The position numbers were made by a program, and so were the translations under genes. From contig JADNRY010000092.1 in the NCBI GenBank assembly GCA_015501585.1, positions 151,825 to 215,824 of the forward strand: a DNA stretch of 64,000 nucleotides. Direction: 5' to 3'. The notes below the pieces were generated by a model. It was given only the letters and a program-made list of their open reading frames with translations. It was not told the DNA's origin and searched no databases. This stretch comes from Rhodocollybia butyracea. Taxonomy: Eukaryota > Basidiomycota > Agaricomycetes > Agaricales > Omphalotaceae. Numbering within the stretch: position 1 is the stretch's first letter; each line of letters begins with the position of its first letter. This document shows positions 37,690 to 49,673 of the stretch, piece by piece.

Positions 37690-38044
37690 GAGCAATAATG
37701 CCATCCTTGACAAGATCTCTTTTTTTTTCAAGTGTTGAAGGATTGGTTCTCTATCGATAATGACAGCAACGTTGTATCCGTCTTTGGGCTCGCTGTGCTC
37801 TTAGCTTTGACTGTGATTCTTGGTGCGATGCTTGCCATATTATTCATGCCTTCAAACTCATGAGTATATTGCAGTGATTACTTATGTTCCTCTTCATCGA
37901 CATCTGCGGAGATCTCAGCAACACTCCCCCCAGCGTCACCGAGGCCAACAAAAGCAAGCGCGAAATTCTCGTGTTGCTGGCAGTCAGAATACCCATCTGC
38001 ATTCTGTGAAGAGAGAACCTAGCACTTCCGATCTCTTTGTATAG
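37690..38044 (+). pseudogene. Decayed copy of the small membrane-protein gene
   Basis: Aligns with the open copy at 55246-55638 (ATGCCATCCTTGACAAG, GGATTGGTTCTCTATCGATA, TCTTTGGGCTCGCTGTGCTC). A T-rich insertion near 37721 and stops near the membrane segment break the frame. Confidence 0.65.
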
Positions 38045-39012
38045 TCGGTCGAGCCTGAAGCTGAAGCTGGAATCCTTCTTCTGATCACCATCGCTTTGCA
38101 AGTGATATCACGCACGCGTTCCAACACGCTTTCCTGTGCCGTTTATGCTCTTTGTTGTTGTGCCTTTGCTTCCGGTCTGTCTTTTATACGTCTTTCGCAA
38201 TCCGAGAGCGATCTTCTGATGTTGCTTCTAGTGCTTTTTGGTCACTCAAGTCTAAATAAGTATACCTCAATTTCTGCTGTGTTCGCCTGTATGTATCTCA
38301 TTTGTTTCAATGTGTAGTATGATCATGCGATGTCGCTTTTCAGTACAGATATCCAGATTTATATCTTGCCATCCGAGTTCTTGCATATAGGAGTATTCAT
38401 TACCTGTACTAGCCTGTAGTGCATAACTGTATCAAATGTTGTGCAACGCATTCATGAAGATTTGGTTCCATATGTGCAGCTTTGCCCGCGTTTCCGGACA
38501 CCCTTTCTTTGCCCCACAACGGTCCCTTGATCTCCAAAGAAAGAAACATTCGAAACTGTCTACTAGTGTAGACTAGTGTCGACTTCGCGCGCGAGTCGCT
38601 GATCACGGCTGTGCGTAGACTGAGACTCCACCGACTCCACGTTGATGAAGAGTCTAAGTTGAATTTAGCTATAGGACCGAAAATCGGCCACAACTCATCG
38701 GAGAAATCTCTGGGCTGAGTCTTTTCAGGTCTTTTCATGCAACTGGAAACAATGTTAATGTTTCTCCAAACTCACTATTTGAACCCCAGAGTTCTTCCGG
38801 GCCAGTAACCGGAGAACGGCAGCGAAAGTTACGAAACACAAACCTCCAGCACTAATCAAGGGGTGGAATTTGGAACTACAGCCACATGGTCACGAAACAT
38901 TTATGCTATAAAACAGCGAGTCGGAGCTGGCGGCGAATTCTTCCCAACTGCTGGCTCAGTTCAAATTCCGCACACACTTTCAACGACCAAAGACTATTCA
39001 AGCTCATATTCA

Positions 39013-40431
39013 ATGCTTATGACCCCACGTGTCCATTGCCTGGGGCTCATCTTCTTCTCTATGTTCATCTTTGTTGTACACGGAAGGCCCGCAAAGGTAG
39101 ATTTAACGAACCAGCTTTCGGTTCATTCACTCACGACTGCTTAAACGCGCGTGGTCAGGTATATTTCGTGACTATTATTGATGAGCACTTCAAGGCCGTT
39201 CTGGAAGGAGTTACAGAGGAGACGAGAAAATATATGACTACCATGATTAACGATATGCTCGGCACGCAGTCGAGGGACCTTTACTACAACACTGCAAAAA
39301 AGAGCGAAGGCCACCCAACTTTTGACTTTCGACGGATGATGATTCGTTTTGTGCTCCAGGGAAGCCTTCGAGGGACCTTTGTAACGAGTATCCATGTTTT
39401 GGGTGGATCCAGGACAGCGGTTCCATATCTGGTTCAATCTACAGCTTGACCGACGGTGAGTGGAAAAGAGTTCGAGATGACCTGTAAAGTGGAACGCGGC
39501 GGGCGCAAGCAGTCTCAATAGCGAGTTTGTGAAGACTCGAAATTCTTGGGTGGGGAACTGGAATAGGGTGACCTGGTGGGGTGTCAAGGATTGGAAAGAG
39601 ACTCATAGAGAGTCGGGCATAGAGAGGCCGCACAGAATAATAATTCCGGAGGGTAAGCAAACCAACATCCATTGATATTATAGTTGTTGAGCTGGTTTAC
39701 GATCCTAGAGATATATACGCTCCCCTTTTCAGTGGGACCAAACGGTAAGCAGGCTAATATCGGGTGCGCTGAGCTGACCATTGAGGTGACAACAACCATA
39801 GCCCCAGAGCATCATATGCCTTCTGATCACTCTAGTGGACTTGTCATCCCCAAGTCAGACAGTCATCTGAAACAAAAGGGTAAGCAGGTTAACATCGACT
39901 GCGCTGGGCTGACCATTGAGGTGATCCCAGAGAATAAGCCTCTGGCAATCCCATTAGCGAACCTCTCATCTTCAAGTCTCCAAATCGTAGGCAGTCTGAT
40001 ATTGGGTACGCTGAACTGACCACTGAAGTGACAACAGCTATCCCAAAAATTCCTAAGCCTAACAGAAAGGTTTCCAAGTCCCCATCCACAAGCCAGGCAA
40101 GCTGAAACCAAATGGTAAGCAGGCCAACATTGAGTGCGCTGAGGTGACCATTGAGATGAGATGACATTAACAGCAAAAATTACGCTGTTCGAAAACGCCG
40201 TCGATGGACTTCCTATGTTTCCGAGACCGAACCAAAATGGTAAGCAAGCTACCCATCAAGTACATTGAACTGACCACCGAGGCGAGAACAGCCATCCCAG
40301 ATACATCTGGACTACAGGAAGCCTCCGATCCGGATCCCTTCTTCGGTTATAATCCGGGAGACCCATACAGCTTAAACCTACGTGGACATCAGACAGATAG
40401 CCACTGCGCTGATTGTATGATCTTAGGGTGA
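39013..40431 (+). pseudogene. Secreted modular protein, paralog P2, frameshifted
   Basis: Same layout as P1: signal peptide MLMTPRVHCLGLIFFSMFIF, then a domain exon starting near 39160 (YFVTIIDEHFKAVLEGVTEE). In the Cys motif region (39380-39390) one base is missing relative to the paralogs, turning the expected TPCNEYPCFGW into another frame. A second one-base loss near 39485 creates a TAA at the DLxKW position. Cassette exons and phase-1 introns continue downstream to a conserved last cassette, with GDPYSLNLRGHQ and a slightly longer ending at 40431. Intron donors and acceptors remain intact, so it decayed recently. It could still be a sequencing error, but two independent indels make that less likely. 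Confidence 0.75.
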
Positions 40432-40559
40432 TAGCGGATTCTACCAAAGGACGTCATGGGTAAGCAAGCTAACACTGAGTAAGATAATAGCTGACGATGA
40501 TCCAGGATTCAAAAAGGACTCGAGAGATAGCTGCTGAGCCGAGCGAGGCGATAGAGACC

Positions 40560-41096
40560 TGTAGTTTGAAATCTCTGTAAAGACGGTTCTACTGCATATG
40601 TACTTGTACTTGTTTTCTTCATTCTCGCTGCTCGCATTTCCTTGCTCTGTCAGATGTTGCATTTCGATACCTCGGCGTGCACTATCTCTCACCGAAGTCA
40701 TGCAACCAGACCTATGGTTCTTAGATAAACTTGGCACCAAAGTCGAAGACCTCACATTGGAGAACGCTTTATAAGCACACACTTTGGCTTTTGAGATAAC
40801 CTCATCTTCGGTTACATTCGTATCTCTGCTGTAGACGATGCTAACGATGTTGGGTTCTGTCCGTTGCCGAGAAGCTATCGCGATCCAAAGGACGTGTTTT
40901 CCACCTCCTCCGGCATTGTTGAAACATAGAGATATATCGTTTCCAGGGTTCCAGTAAGGACGCAAGAATCCCACCAATTGCTGAAGCTTGGAGTCTCGGC
41001 CTAGTTGTAATTTCGGAGTATTATCGAGACGGATGCTGCACAAGTTACCCAGATAAATAGGAGAATAAAGAAGATGTATACGATGTTCATGAACAA
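40560..41096 (-). pseudogene. ALG11 5' fragment, copy B
   Basis: Covers the ALG11 start region (about 41092), GFLRPYWNPGND, NNAGGGGKHVLWIAIASRQR and VYSRDTNVTEDEVISKAKV. It then enters the same foreign downstream sequence as copy A, truncated. No complete frame. Confidence 0.75.
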
Positions 41097-41239
41097 AGCT
41101 AGTTGAACCGAGCGCCGAAAATGGCGCCCGCGGTCTCTTTCCTCATGACCCTCGTTCACTTCCATATACGAAAGTAAGCTCGGCAGAATTCCCACCTCAG
41201 AACTTTTCCGCTATTTTTACAAGAGCCATCTTGCGTCCG

Positions 41240-41625
41240 ACTTGGAACCCTCAAAGCCTCAAGCTCATCCTCGACAAGATCTCTCTTTCGAGAATTATTG
41301 AAGGATTGGTTCTCTATTGATAACGACAGCAACGTTGGTTCTCTGTGCTCTGTGCTCTTCTAGTTTTCACAGTGTTTCTTGGTGCGAGGCTTGCACTACT
41401 GTTCACCTCTCCAAACTCATGAATATATTGCAGCGATTGTTTGGCTTCTGTTCTTCTTCGACCGGAGATCGCAGGAAGATTACGGCCAGTGTCGAAAAGA
41501 GGCAAGAGCGTTCGAAACTCTCGTGTTGCTGGCAGTCGGAGTCCCCAGGCTTCTGTCCACATTCTGCGAAGAGGACTACCACTTCCGATGCATAGCCGGT
41601 CGGGATCCTTCTTCTTGTCGCCATC
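41240..41625 (+). pseudogene. Decayed copy of the small membrane-protein gene
   Basis: Retains GAATTATTGAAGGATTGGTT and the Ser/Arg-rich end (CTCGTGTTGCTGGCAGTC), but the membrane-segment frame is lost through several indels. Confidence 0.6.
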
Positions 41626-42368
41626 AAGTGATATCACACATGCGTTCCAACCACTTTCCTGTCTCGTTTGATTGCTCTCTGTTATCATGTTGTTCTGTTT
41701 TTCTGTTTTTCTATACGTCCTTCTATTTCTGTTGCATTCTAGTTTGTTTCAACGTTAGTACGATTCCAATCCATTTCAAGCATTAATACCGCTTTTCAGT
41801 CCATACCCAGATCTAGATCTTGCCATCCGAGTCGTACCATTTTGTGCAACATTTTCATCAGGATTTGGTTCAATAAGAAGTAACACTGTCATCATCCCCG
41901 CCTTCTTCACCCCACAGTACCAGTACGGACTACAGTACCTCACAGTACCTGTCATTTTTGACCTCCAAAGAAAGGAACATTCCCTTGGAACTGAGTACTG
42001 ACGACTTACACATCCTAGTTGCTGATTGCGGCTGTGTAGACTCCACGCTGATGAGCGTTGATTAGAGAGACTTTAGCTATAGAACCAGAGCTAGAGACTG
42101 CCAAAATCGTGCAGTTTCTTGATAGTTGATTGAGTATGCTATAGTTTCAAACTGGAGAACATTTGGTTCACACACGTCTCCGGTACTTTGGAGGCTAATC
42201 AAAGGGTAGTGGTAGTATAAGGGAGTCAAAGGGGCGGAACTCCAGTCGCATGGCCACGAAACATTGGACAAATTTGAAATTTCTATAAAGCAGTGGGCGA
42301 GCTTCTTTCCCACTGCTGGCTCAGTACACACTTTACTCAGCGTCCAAAGACTCTTCATCTCATTTTCA

Positions 42369-43692
42369 ATGTGTATGATTACACGTATCCATTACCTAGG
42401 GCTCGTCTTCTTCTCTGTGCTCATCTTTGCTGTGCACGGAATGCCTGCCCCCAGGCCCGAGGTAGAGTTAACAAGGTCACTGTCATTTCAACTATTCACG
42501 ACTCTTTAGAAACCCTTGAAATATTTTGTGACTATTATCAAAAAGGACTTCGTTCCAGTTTTGGACGGCGTTACAAGGGGCACGAAACAAAGGATTACCC
42601 GCATGATAAAGAACGTCGACTTGCCAGGTCATGAGAACATCGATTCTCCAAGCCAAACGAGGTTCAATATGCGTTACAACACTGAAATGACGGAGAATGG
42701 AGCAGAGGACTTTCAAGTCCCTGGCTATCACCAGATGATTCGTATTGTGGTCCAAGGAGGGACTGCTTGTAACACGCATCCATGCTTCGGGTGGATCTGG
42801 GAAAAAAATGGAGTCATCGTTGGTTCAATCTTCAGCCTGAGCGCTGACTCAAATGGACACCAGGACTGGGACAGACATTCGTACCGGAAAAAATACCAAT
42901 GGGATACATCAGAAACTGGGGAGGTTTTGGACGTTGAAAAGCTGGGAGAAAATTCCATTATTGAGTTTGAGAACGCTCAAGGCTCTTGGCTGACCAAGTG
43001 GAGTACGGTGACTGAGCTCAAGGTCAAGCAATGGCAAGATAAGAATCCAAAGTCAGCACAGTCGCGCTCAAAATCAGCCGCACAGTTAGGCGAAAAGTTG
43101 GACACGGCTAATCCCTCCAGCGGCCATTTGCTCCGCATCTCAGAGTCAAGCGGGCATCGAGCACAAGCTAGTAAGCAGGCTAACATTTGTTGCGCTGGGC
43201 TGAAACGCTAACCGTTGTGGTGACAACAATAGATTCTCAGCTGAATGATCCCTTCAAGTTCAGCGGATATCGGTTCCCCATCCCCGAGTCGTCCGGACAT
43301 CAAGAACAAACTGGTAAGCGGGCTAACATTGAGTGCGATGAGCCGATGCGCTGACCACTGAGGCGACAACAATAGATCATCAGCTCCTGGCCATTCCCTC
43401 CAGCGGACATCAGCCCCTCATCCCCGAGTCAGCTGGGCATCCACAACAAAATGGTAAGCAAGCTTTCATCGAGCGCACTGAGTTGACCATTGAGGTGACC
43501 ATATCCATCCCAGGTATGCAATCGACGCCAAATGCACATGGTAAGGTCAAGCCAATTTGGCGAATTAGCCACTGAGCTGACTGTATGATCCTAACAGCCA
43601 GTTCTGAGAAGCCTTTGGAAGCCTCCTCAATGTCCGAAGAACAATTTGCATTACTCTACAGGTTCGTACATGGACCGCCTGTCAGTGAGTAA
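42369..43692 (+). CDS. Secreted modular protein, paralog P3
   Basis: Exons are 42369-42461, 42510-43170, 43233-43313, 43376-43453, 43514-43540 and 43598-43692. The signal peptide begins MCMITRIHYLGLVFFSVLIF. The domain exon has YFVTIIKKDFVPVLDGVTRG, one KNVDLPGHENID unit, ACNTHPCFGWIWEKNG, GSIFSLSADSNGHQDWDRHS and AQGSWLTKWSTVTELKVKQW. It ends in a Ser/Lys-rich extension. Tail cassettes are 81, 78 and 27 nt, for example YRFPIPESSGHQEQ and QPLIPESAGHPQQ. The last exon (LEASSMSEEQFALLYRFVHG) differs from those of P1, P4 and P6. All tail introns are phase 1, 57-62 nt. The first two carry an in-frame stop or a non-3n length, so they must be spliced. Confidence 0.78.
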
Positions 43693-43710
43693 GGGAGAGT
43701 TTATCTAGCT

Positions 43711-43910
43711 TTGACATATGTAGATTCGTATATATGCCGTTTGGTTATAAATACCGTACATTCGGCACTTCTGCTGCTCTCCAGCTCTTTGGGAGATCGC
43801 AGCAACACTCTGGCCTTCGAAACTCTCGTGTATAGCTGGCCAAACCTGAAAGCCGAAATCCTTCTCGCCCCCACTGCTTTTTTTAAAAGTATGTATAACC
43901 TTGTATAACG
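43711..43910 (+). pseudogene. Partial copy of the small membrane-protein gene
   Basis: Only a short stretch matches: GGGAGATCGCAGCAACACTC near 43790 and CGAAACTCTCG. The ALG11 fragment found in other units is absent here. Confidence 0.45.
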
Positions 43911-44549
43911 CACACGTTCCAACCCGCTTTCCTGTCCCATTTGATTATTATCCTGTTTTTACATGTCCTTCGCGACATAATCGAGAACTTTAAATTTTGG
44001 GCTTGCTTCTAGTGCTTCAAGTATCTGTTGCATGCATCCCTGCCTTCGAGTTCTTCACCCATGCTCTTACTCACCCCAGGGCAATATCCTATGCACCCTC
44101 TGTCATTTCAAAGAAAGGAACATTGGAACTGACGACTTCGCGCGTTGCTGTCACAGCTGTGTAAGACTCCACAATGATGAAGAGCGAAAACTAGAGGGAC
44201 TTTACATAGCTGAATTTAGACATCGAACCAGAGGATCAGAAAATCGGTGAACTCGTAGGAGAAATCTCTGTATCCGGCTGGATCTTTTCCTTAAACTGGT
44301 AACAATGTTAACGGTTTTCCAGGAACAGGAGAACGGCCCCCGAAACACGGATCCCCGGCACTTCAGAGGCTATATAGGGCTAAAGGACGGAACTTCACCT
44401 AACTCCACATGGTCACAAAACATTGGACAAATTAATATAAAACAGGAACTGAGCGGGGAAGATTTCCCCAACTGCTGGCTCAGTACAAATTAGTACAAAT
44501 TCCACACCACTTTACTCGACGACCAAAGACTATATTCAGCTCATTTTCA

Positions 44550-45832
44550 ATGCTTATGACCCCGCGTGCCCATTGCTTGGGGCTCATCATCTTCTCTGTG
44601 TTCATCCTTGCTGTGCATGGATTGCCCACCCCTGGCCTTCGAATTCAGGTAGATTTAACGAGCCAACCGTGACTTTGATTTCATTTATTCATAAGTCTTT
44701 AGGGATCTTTTGTGACTATTATCGATAAGGAATTCAGAGCAGTTCACAAAAGACTTAAACCTAGCACGAGAAAACAGATTACTCTCGCTGTTCAGCAGTT
44801 GCTCAACCCGCAGGAGGTTTATTACCACACTAAAGTAAAGACGGACGCAACAAGCAACGGCCCTCTACAGATGGTGACCCGTTTCGTGGTTCAGGGAAGC
44901 CCCCTATGTAACAAGAATCCATGTTTCGCGTGGATCCATCCTACTGATTCCGTCAAAGGTTCAATCTTCAGTTTGAACGCTCATGGTAAATGGGACAGAG
45001 TTCGAAGTAACCTTAAAAAGTTTCAGTGGGCCAATCCTCAGTTTGAGGAGACTCAAGCATCTTGGGTGACGAAGTGGAACGAGGTGACCTGGAGAGATAT
45101 CAAGGAATGGAAAGAGACACATACAGATTTGGGCATAGAGAGGAAGGACAGAATAAAGATTCCGGACGGTAAGCAGCCAACACTCCATGGTGTTATAGCC
45201 GCTAACCCGATTTACAATCCCAGAGTACATCATTCTCGTGGGACAGAACGGTGAGCAGGGATGCGCTGACTCCTGAGCTGACTATCGAACTGACAACAAT
45301 CATAATCCTAGCGAGTCCCCGACTTTCGGCCAGTCCCATCGGTGGACCTTCTAGCTCCAAGCCTCAAAAACAAAATAGTAAGCAGTCTGATATTGGGCGT
45401 GAGCTGACCATTGATGTGACAACAGCCATAACCCCTCCGGCCGATCGCTCCAGGAGTCCTTCGGTCCCCGTTCCTGAGTCAGCCAGGCACAAGGCCGGTT
45501 CCGTCAGCAAATCTCTCACTCCCGAGCCACCCAGTCCGCAACACAATCGTAAGCAATAATCTGATTTTGGATGCGCTGAGTTGACCACTGAGGTGACAAC
45601 AGCTATCGTGCCAGGTATTACGCTGTTCAACAGACCCTTGAACGGGCATCCTGACTTTCGGAAACAAGAAGGTAAGCAGGCTAATATCGAGCGTGCTGAG
45701 CTGACCATCGAGGTGAGAACAGTCCAGGGTGATTCTGGACTACCGAAAATCTCCAAGGATCCCTCCTATGATCCCTTCGTGGGTCATGATCCGGAAGACC
45801 CATACAGCTTAAGCCTACGTGGACATCAGTGA
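44550..45832 (+). CDS. Secreted modular protein, paralog P4
   Basis: Exons are 44550-44648, 44703-45168, 45224-45250, 45312-45377, 45426-45548, 45603-45671 and 45723-45832. The signal peptide begins MLMTPRAHCLGLIIFSVFIL. The domain exon carries FVTIIDKEFRAVHKRLKPST, YYHTKVKTDA, LCNKNPCFAWIHP (Gly of CFGW replaced by Ala), GSIFSLNAHGKWDRV and WVTKWNEVTWRDIKEWKETH. There are four inner cassettes of 27, 66, 123 and 69 nt. The final cassette has DPSYDPFVGHDPEDPYSLSL and ends RGHQ. Tail introns after the first measure 61, 48, 54 and 51 nt. Every inner exon is phase 1-1. The last 300 bp are almost identical to P6. Confidence 0.8.
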
Positions 45833-45839
45833 GAGATAA

Positions 45840-46110
45840 CCGCTGAGCTGACTGTATGATCTTGGAGTGATAGCTGATACTACCAAAGGACTTCATGGGT
45901 AAGCAAGTCACTACTGAGTGAAAGTATAGCTGACAATGATACAGGTGTTATGTAAAGAGAACTTGAGAGAGATTATAGCTACGAACCGAGTGAGGTGTTA
46001 GAGCCCTGTGGCTTGAAATCCCTGTAAAGACGGTTCTACCCCATACTTATTCTTGTTTTCTTCATACTCGTATTCCCTCGCTCTGCCAGATGTATCGGGT
46101 TACGTTTCGA
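45840..46110. other. Conserved 3' flank of the paralogs
   Basis: Shared after P1, P2, P4 and P6. It contains another GTAAGCAAG...CTGAC...CAG intron-like module (45898-45945) and the GTAAAGACGGTTCTACC block (46022 onward). It could be a spliced 3' UTR. Confidence 0.5.
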
Positions 46111-48480
46111 TACCTCGTCGCGCACTATCGCTTACCTAAATCACGCAAGATGTGTAAAGCGCAGGAACGGTCAGCTTCGTTAGCCGACGTTTTGGCCTGA
46201 TCCGAACGCTGCCGGACCCAAGACCCCAAGTACCCTTCACATGACCTGTGACACAGACGTGTCGGCCTTTGCCGTACGTTGGTGTAAAACCCAAGGCAAA
46301 CTCCGAAGAGGGGAGTCAAGCGGTGAAGCCTGTATGAGCTTGAGACCTATACAATGTATACGGTTGCCATCTAGGTTGGTATTTGGATCCAAAGACCCAA
46401 ACTCAGAGGTGATGGCTGTGCCCCGGGGCCCGGTGAGCGCACTGTTAGCCTCAGACGCGTCGCGTCGTTTGCTGCAAGTTATTATGCATGTAACAGTCTA
46501 CTGAATGGAACCAACATTTCGACACGTTACAATACCCTAATCTGACGCGTTGAATATCCCCACAAGCAATTATTTAGGCCAAAGGCTACTACTATCACTG
46601 CTCGCGCTAAGCTTACTCTGTTCCATGACAATCAAACCCATATCAGGCATACATAAAGCATTAAAAGGAGGAGAAAACCCAGGACAAGGCCAATGAAAAT
46701 GCTACAACTACATCATGATCATGCATTGCTGAATCCCAACCACTGCTTAGGTTCCAGTTTTGCTGTTGCTTCAACTTGCTTGGATCCCCTTCCACCGTCA
46801 CTACTTCTACCAGTATGAGCCTGGCCTTTTCTCAAACAACACCTCCTTAAACAACGATTATTATCTGACAGTAGTACAATATTAATAAACCTACAGAATG
46901 ATACCCATGGCTCTGACCCATTGCTGGATGGACAAAAGGGGTAAAGCGAAAAAATTTGAACGCTGAGAGTCTGTCTCGCGCAACACCGTCGAGCTCTTTG
47001 CTAGTCTGCGCGCGTATCTTGACATCAGTTGGTACACTAGTTGGTCCTGAGTAGTATTCTTAAAGTAGGTAGTTATCTAAATGGCTCTAGACCGCTTCTA
47101 TCGTTGAGCAATCTAGTTACTTTTCAGTCACCACAAAATCTTACTAAAGTGTCTTTCAAGAAGCCCCATCGAACTCAAAACTTGTCCCCTGCCCTAAAAA
47201 ACCACTCAAGTTTCACAATGCGACTTGGCATATATATGATCTCCGGGTAGTATGTGACATCTGAGTGTAGCGCTGCATAGCGCTAGCCGGGAAGACTATA
47301 CTGTAGGAAACGCAGTTGATTCACTGTCGCAATGCAATCAAGGGCGCGCACCTGTGAGTCAAAAGCTATGAGTAGTATGAGTATTGGATATCATTGAATA
47401 TTGTGTACATATTGAATGTCGAACCAAAGCCTGTGTGTGCTTCACAGAACATGCTCAATGGCCAAATCTACTGGAGCAGATACTTGAGGGTCGTGGCTCT
47501 GCCCACAAAGTTGAGGCCTTTGAGGACATAGAGCTTTAGAAGCTCAGTGTCCTGCTTGACAGTTTACTATTTCCTTGCATTGATAGAAGTCACTTAAACC
47601 TGGTCGAACAAGAAACAACTGTAATTCTGTGTACCTGTAGAAGTCGCTTAAACTATGATGTACGGCAAGTAAGAAACAAGATAAGAAATGAACTTGGACA
47701 AGATACAACTGAGGGAACTAGAAGATACCATGTAGGTAAGCGAATGCGGATACCAATCAAACGATGTCAAAGCGGCGTGTACCAGACGGTGTACACACGG
47801 AGTAAGTAATTCTCCAACAGATCTTTATCTTATGCAATTGTTGCCTTGTTTTAGCCTTTGGTCTATTGTAGATAGACTAAACCCGTGGCTCCGCCCACAG
47901 TTTTGAATATTGAGGCTTTCAACGACATCGAGCTTTACTAAGCAGCTCAGTCCGCTAGGAGCAAAGTTCCTCCTTCCCCAGCGCATTGCTCCAATGCTAG
48001 CAATTCTAGCAGATAAACATGGCTCTGCCCACAGCTGAACATTAAGCTTCAAGCACATCAAGCTTTGAAGCTCAGTCCACTTGGAGCAAGCTTCTCACTC
48101 CCTTTGCCAGTCCCATTATATAGATGTTCATGAAGTTACCACTGTACCCTGCCAGTACCATGCACGTCAGCCCTTGTTATGGCCTCATTGAGTGTTGAAA
48201 ACATGCCGAATGTTTAGGACTCAACCCCCCTGAGACGGTCTGTATTCTCGATTCGTTGCTCAAGTTCATATGCGGTAGATTTTGCCGATCCTAGAGATCT
48301 TGGAGGGAATAAAAGAGCATCCTTGGCGTTTATCACACTTGAAATGTGTTTGTAGTATAACTGTTCCACTTAGTACTTGCTGCTGGAGGTAGCAGCGGCG
48401 CTTCTAATTATGAGTCATTTTGTCATCCGGTGGCAGAAGTCCATCATTTGTTAAGCCTCGGCAATCATTTTTTGAAGCTG
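46111..48480. other. Unit-specific 2.4-kb insertion without recognised genes
   Basis: This stretch has no counterpart in the other units. Translations in six frames give only short ORFs. It contains degenerate direct repeats (listed separately) and may be the remains of one or more mobile elements, but I see no transposase or reverse-transcriptase motif. Confidence 0.45.
47490..48100. repeat. Three degenerate direct repeats around GTGGCTCTGCCCACA
   Basis: Copies start near 47494 (GTGGCTCTGCCCACA), 47885 (GTGGCTCCGCCCACA) and 48019 (ATGGCTCTGCCCACA). Each is followed by an AGGCTTT...ACAT(C)GAGCTTT...AGCTCAGT(CC) block of about 90 bp. A second pair, AGAAGTC(A/G)CTTAAAC, occurs at about 47585 and 47639. 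Confidence 0.65.
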
Positions 48481-48499
48481 ACCGCTCCTGCTTGCAATA

Positions 48500-48935
48500 A
48501 AGATGGGCCATCTTGAAACTAAGCGTCAAAGTTAAAGACCTCACATTGGAGGGACAAACAACCATACATAATTCGTTCTGTCACGAGTGTCTTGTAGCCA
48601 ATATCGTTGCATCCGTATCTCCGCTGTAGACGATGCTAAAGATGTTGGATCTGTCCGTTGCCAGCCATCGTGATCCAAAGGACGCATTCTCCACCTTCTC
48701 TGGCATTACTGAAGCATAAAGATATCATTTCCAGGGTCCCTGTAAGGATGAAAGAATTCCACCGTTTGCTGAGGTTTGGAAGGAAGGTCTAGTTTCCGCC
48801 GGAGATCTGTGCGTTGCGTTTGATTTGTCTTTGGAAGATTAGAAGAGTAATTTCGGGGTGTTATCGAAACGGATACTGCACAAATTACCCAGATAGATCT
48901 GAGGAGAATAAAGAAGATGTTCGTCATAAACGTTA
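48500..48935 (-). pseudogene. ALG11 5' fragment, copy C
   Basis: Contains the ALG11 leader region, the TNQTQRTDLRRKLDLPSKPQ block and the GNDIFMLQ start of the next exon. It joins the same foreign sequence (TTGAAACTAAGCGTCAAAGT near 48512) as the other copies. Broken frame. Confidence 0.7.
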
Positions 48936-49673
48936 ACAAGTTAAACTTATTGTGTTGAGTTAAACTGAGCGCCATTATCAATTGATAAGATAAGGTAATT
49001 GGCGTACAACACCATGGGCCGCGCGCGTAGGGCGTGGCCGGCTGTTATCAGAATGGTGAGGGGGGTAGGCAGAAGTGGAGGCGTTACAATTCACCATTAC
49101 CACTACTGCAGAGCTGTATTGTTGTTGTGTAAAATCTTCATCAAGATTTGGTTCAATAAGAAGTAACGCTGTCATCCCCGCCTTCAAGTTCTTCACCGCA
49201 CAGTCTCCCATAGTGTACCCTTCATTTTTGATTTCAAAATAAAGGAACATTTTTTTTGAAACTGACGACTTCACGCATCCCAGTTGCTGATCGCGGCTGT
49301 GTAGACTCCACGCTGACGAGCGTTAACCTGCGTTAACTAACGTTTAACTAGAGAGAGCCATATAACCAGAGCTAGAGATTCCTAAAATCGGTGCATTTTC
49401 CTTCTGAAAGCATTCATAGTTTATTTACGTGAAGTTTCACAGAACTTCCTTGAGTATGCTATAGATTCAAACCGGAGAATGTTTGGTTCACGAGCCTAGG
49501 CACACGTCTCCGGTACTTCGGAGGCTAATCAAAGGGGCGGAACTCCACTCGCATGAAACGTTGGACAAATTACTATAAAGCAGTGTGCGAGCTGGAGCAA
49601 ATTCTTTCCCACTGCTGGTTCAGTACACACTTTACTCAACACCCAAAGACCCTTCATCTCATTTTCAACGCGT

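Noticed and set aside
38409..38738. 109-codon minus-strand frame in the spacer before P2
   Set aside because: The spacer is repeated in other units without keeping this frame.
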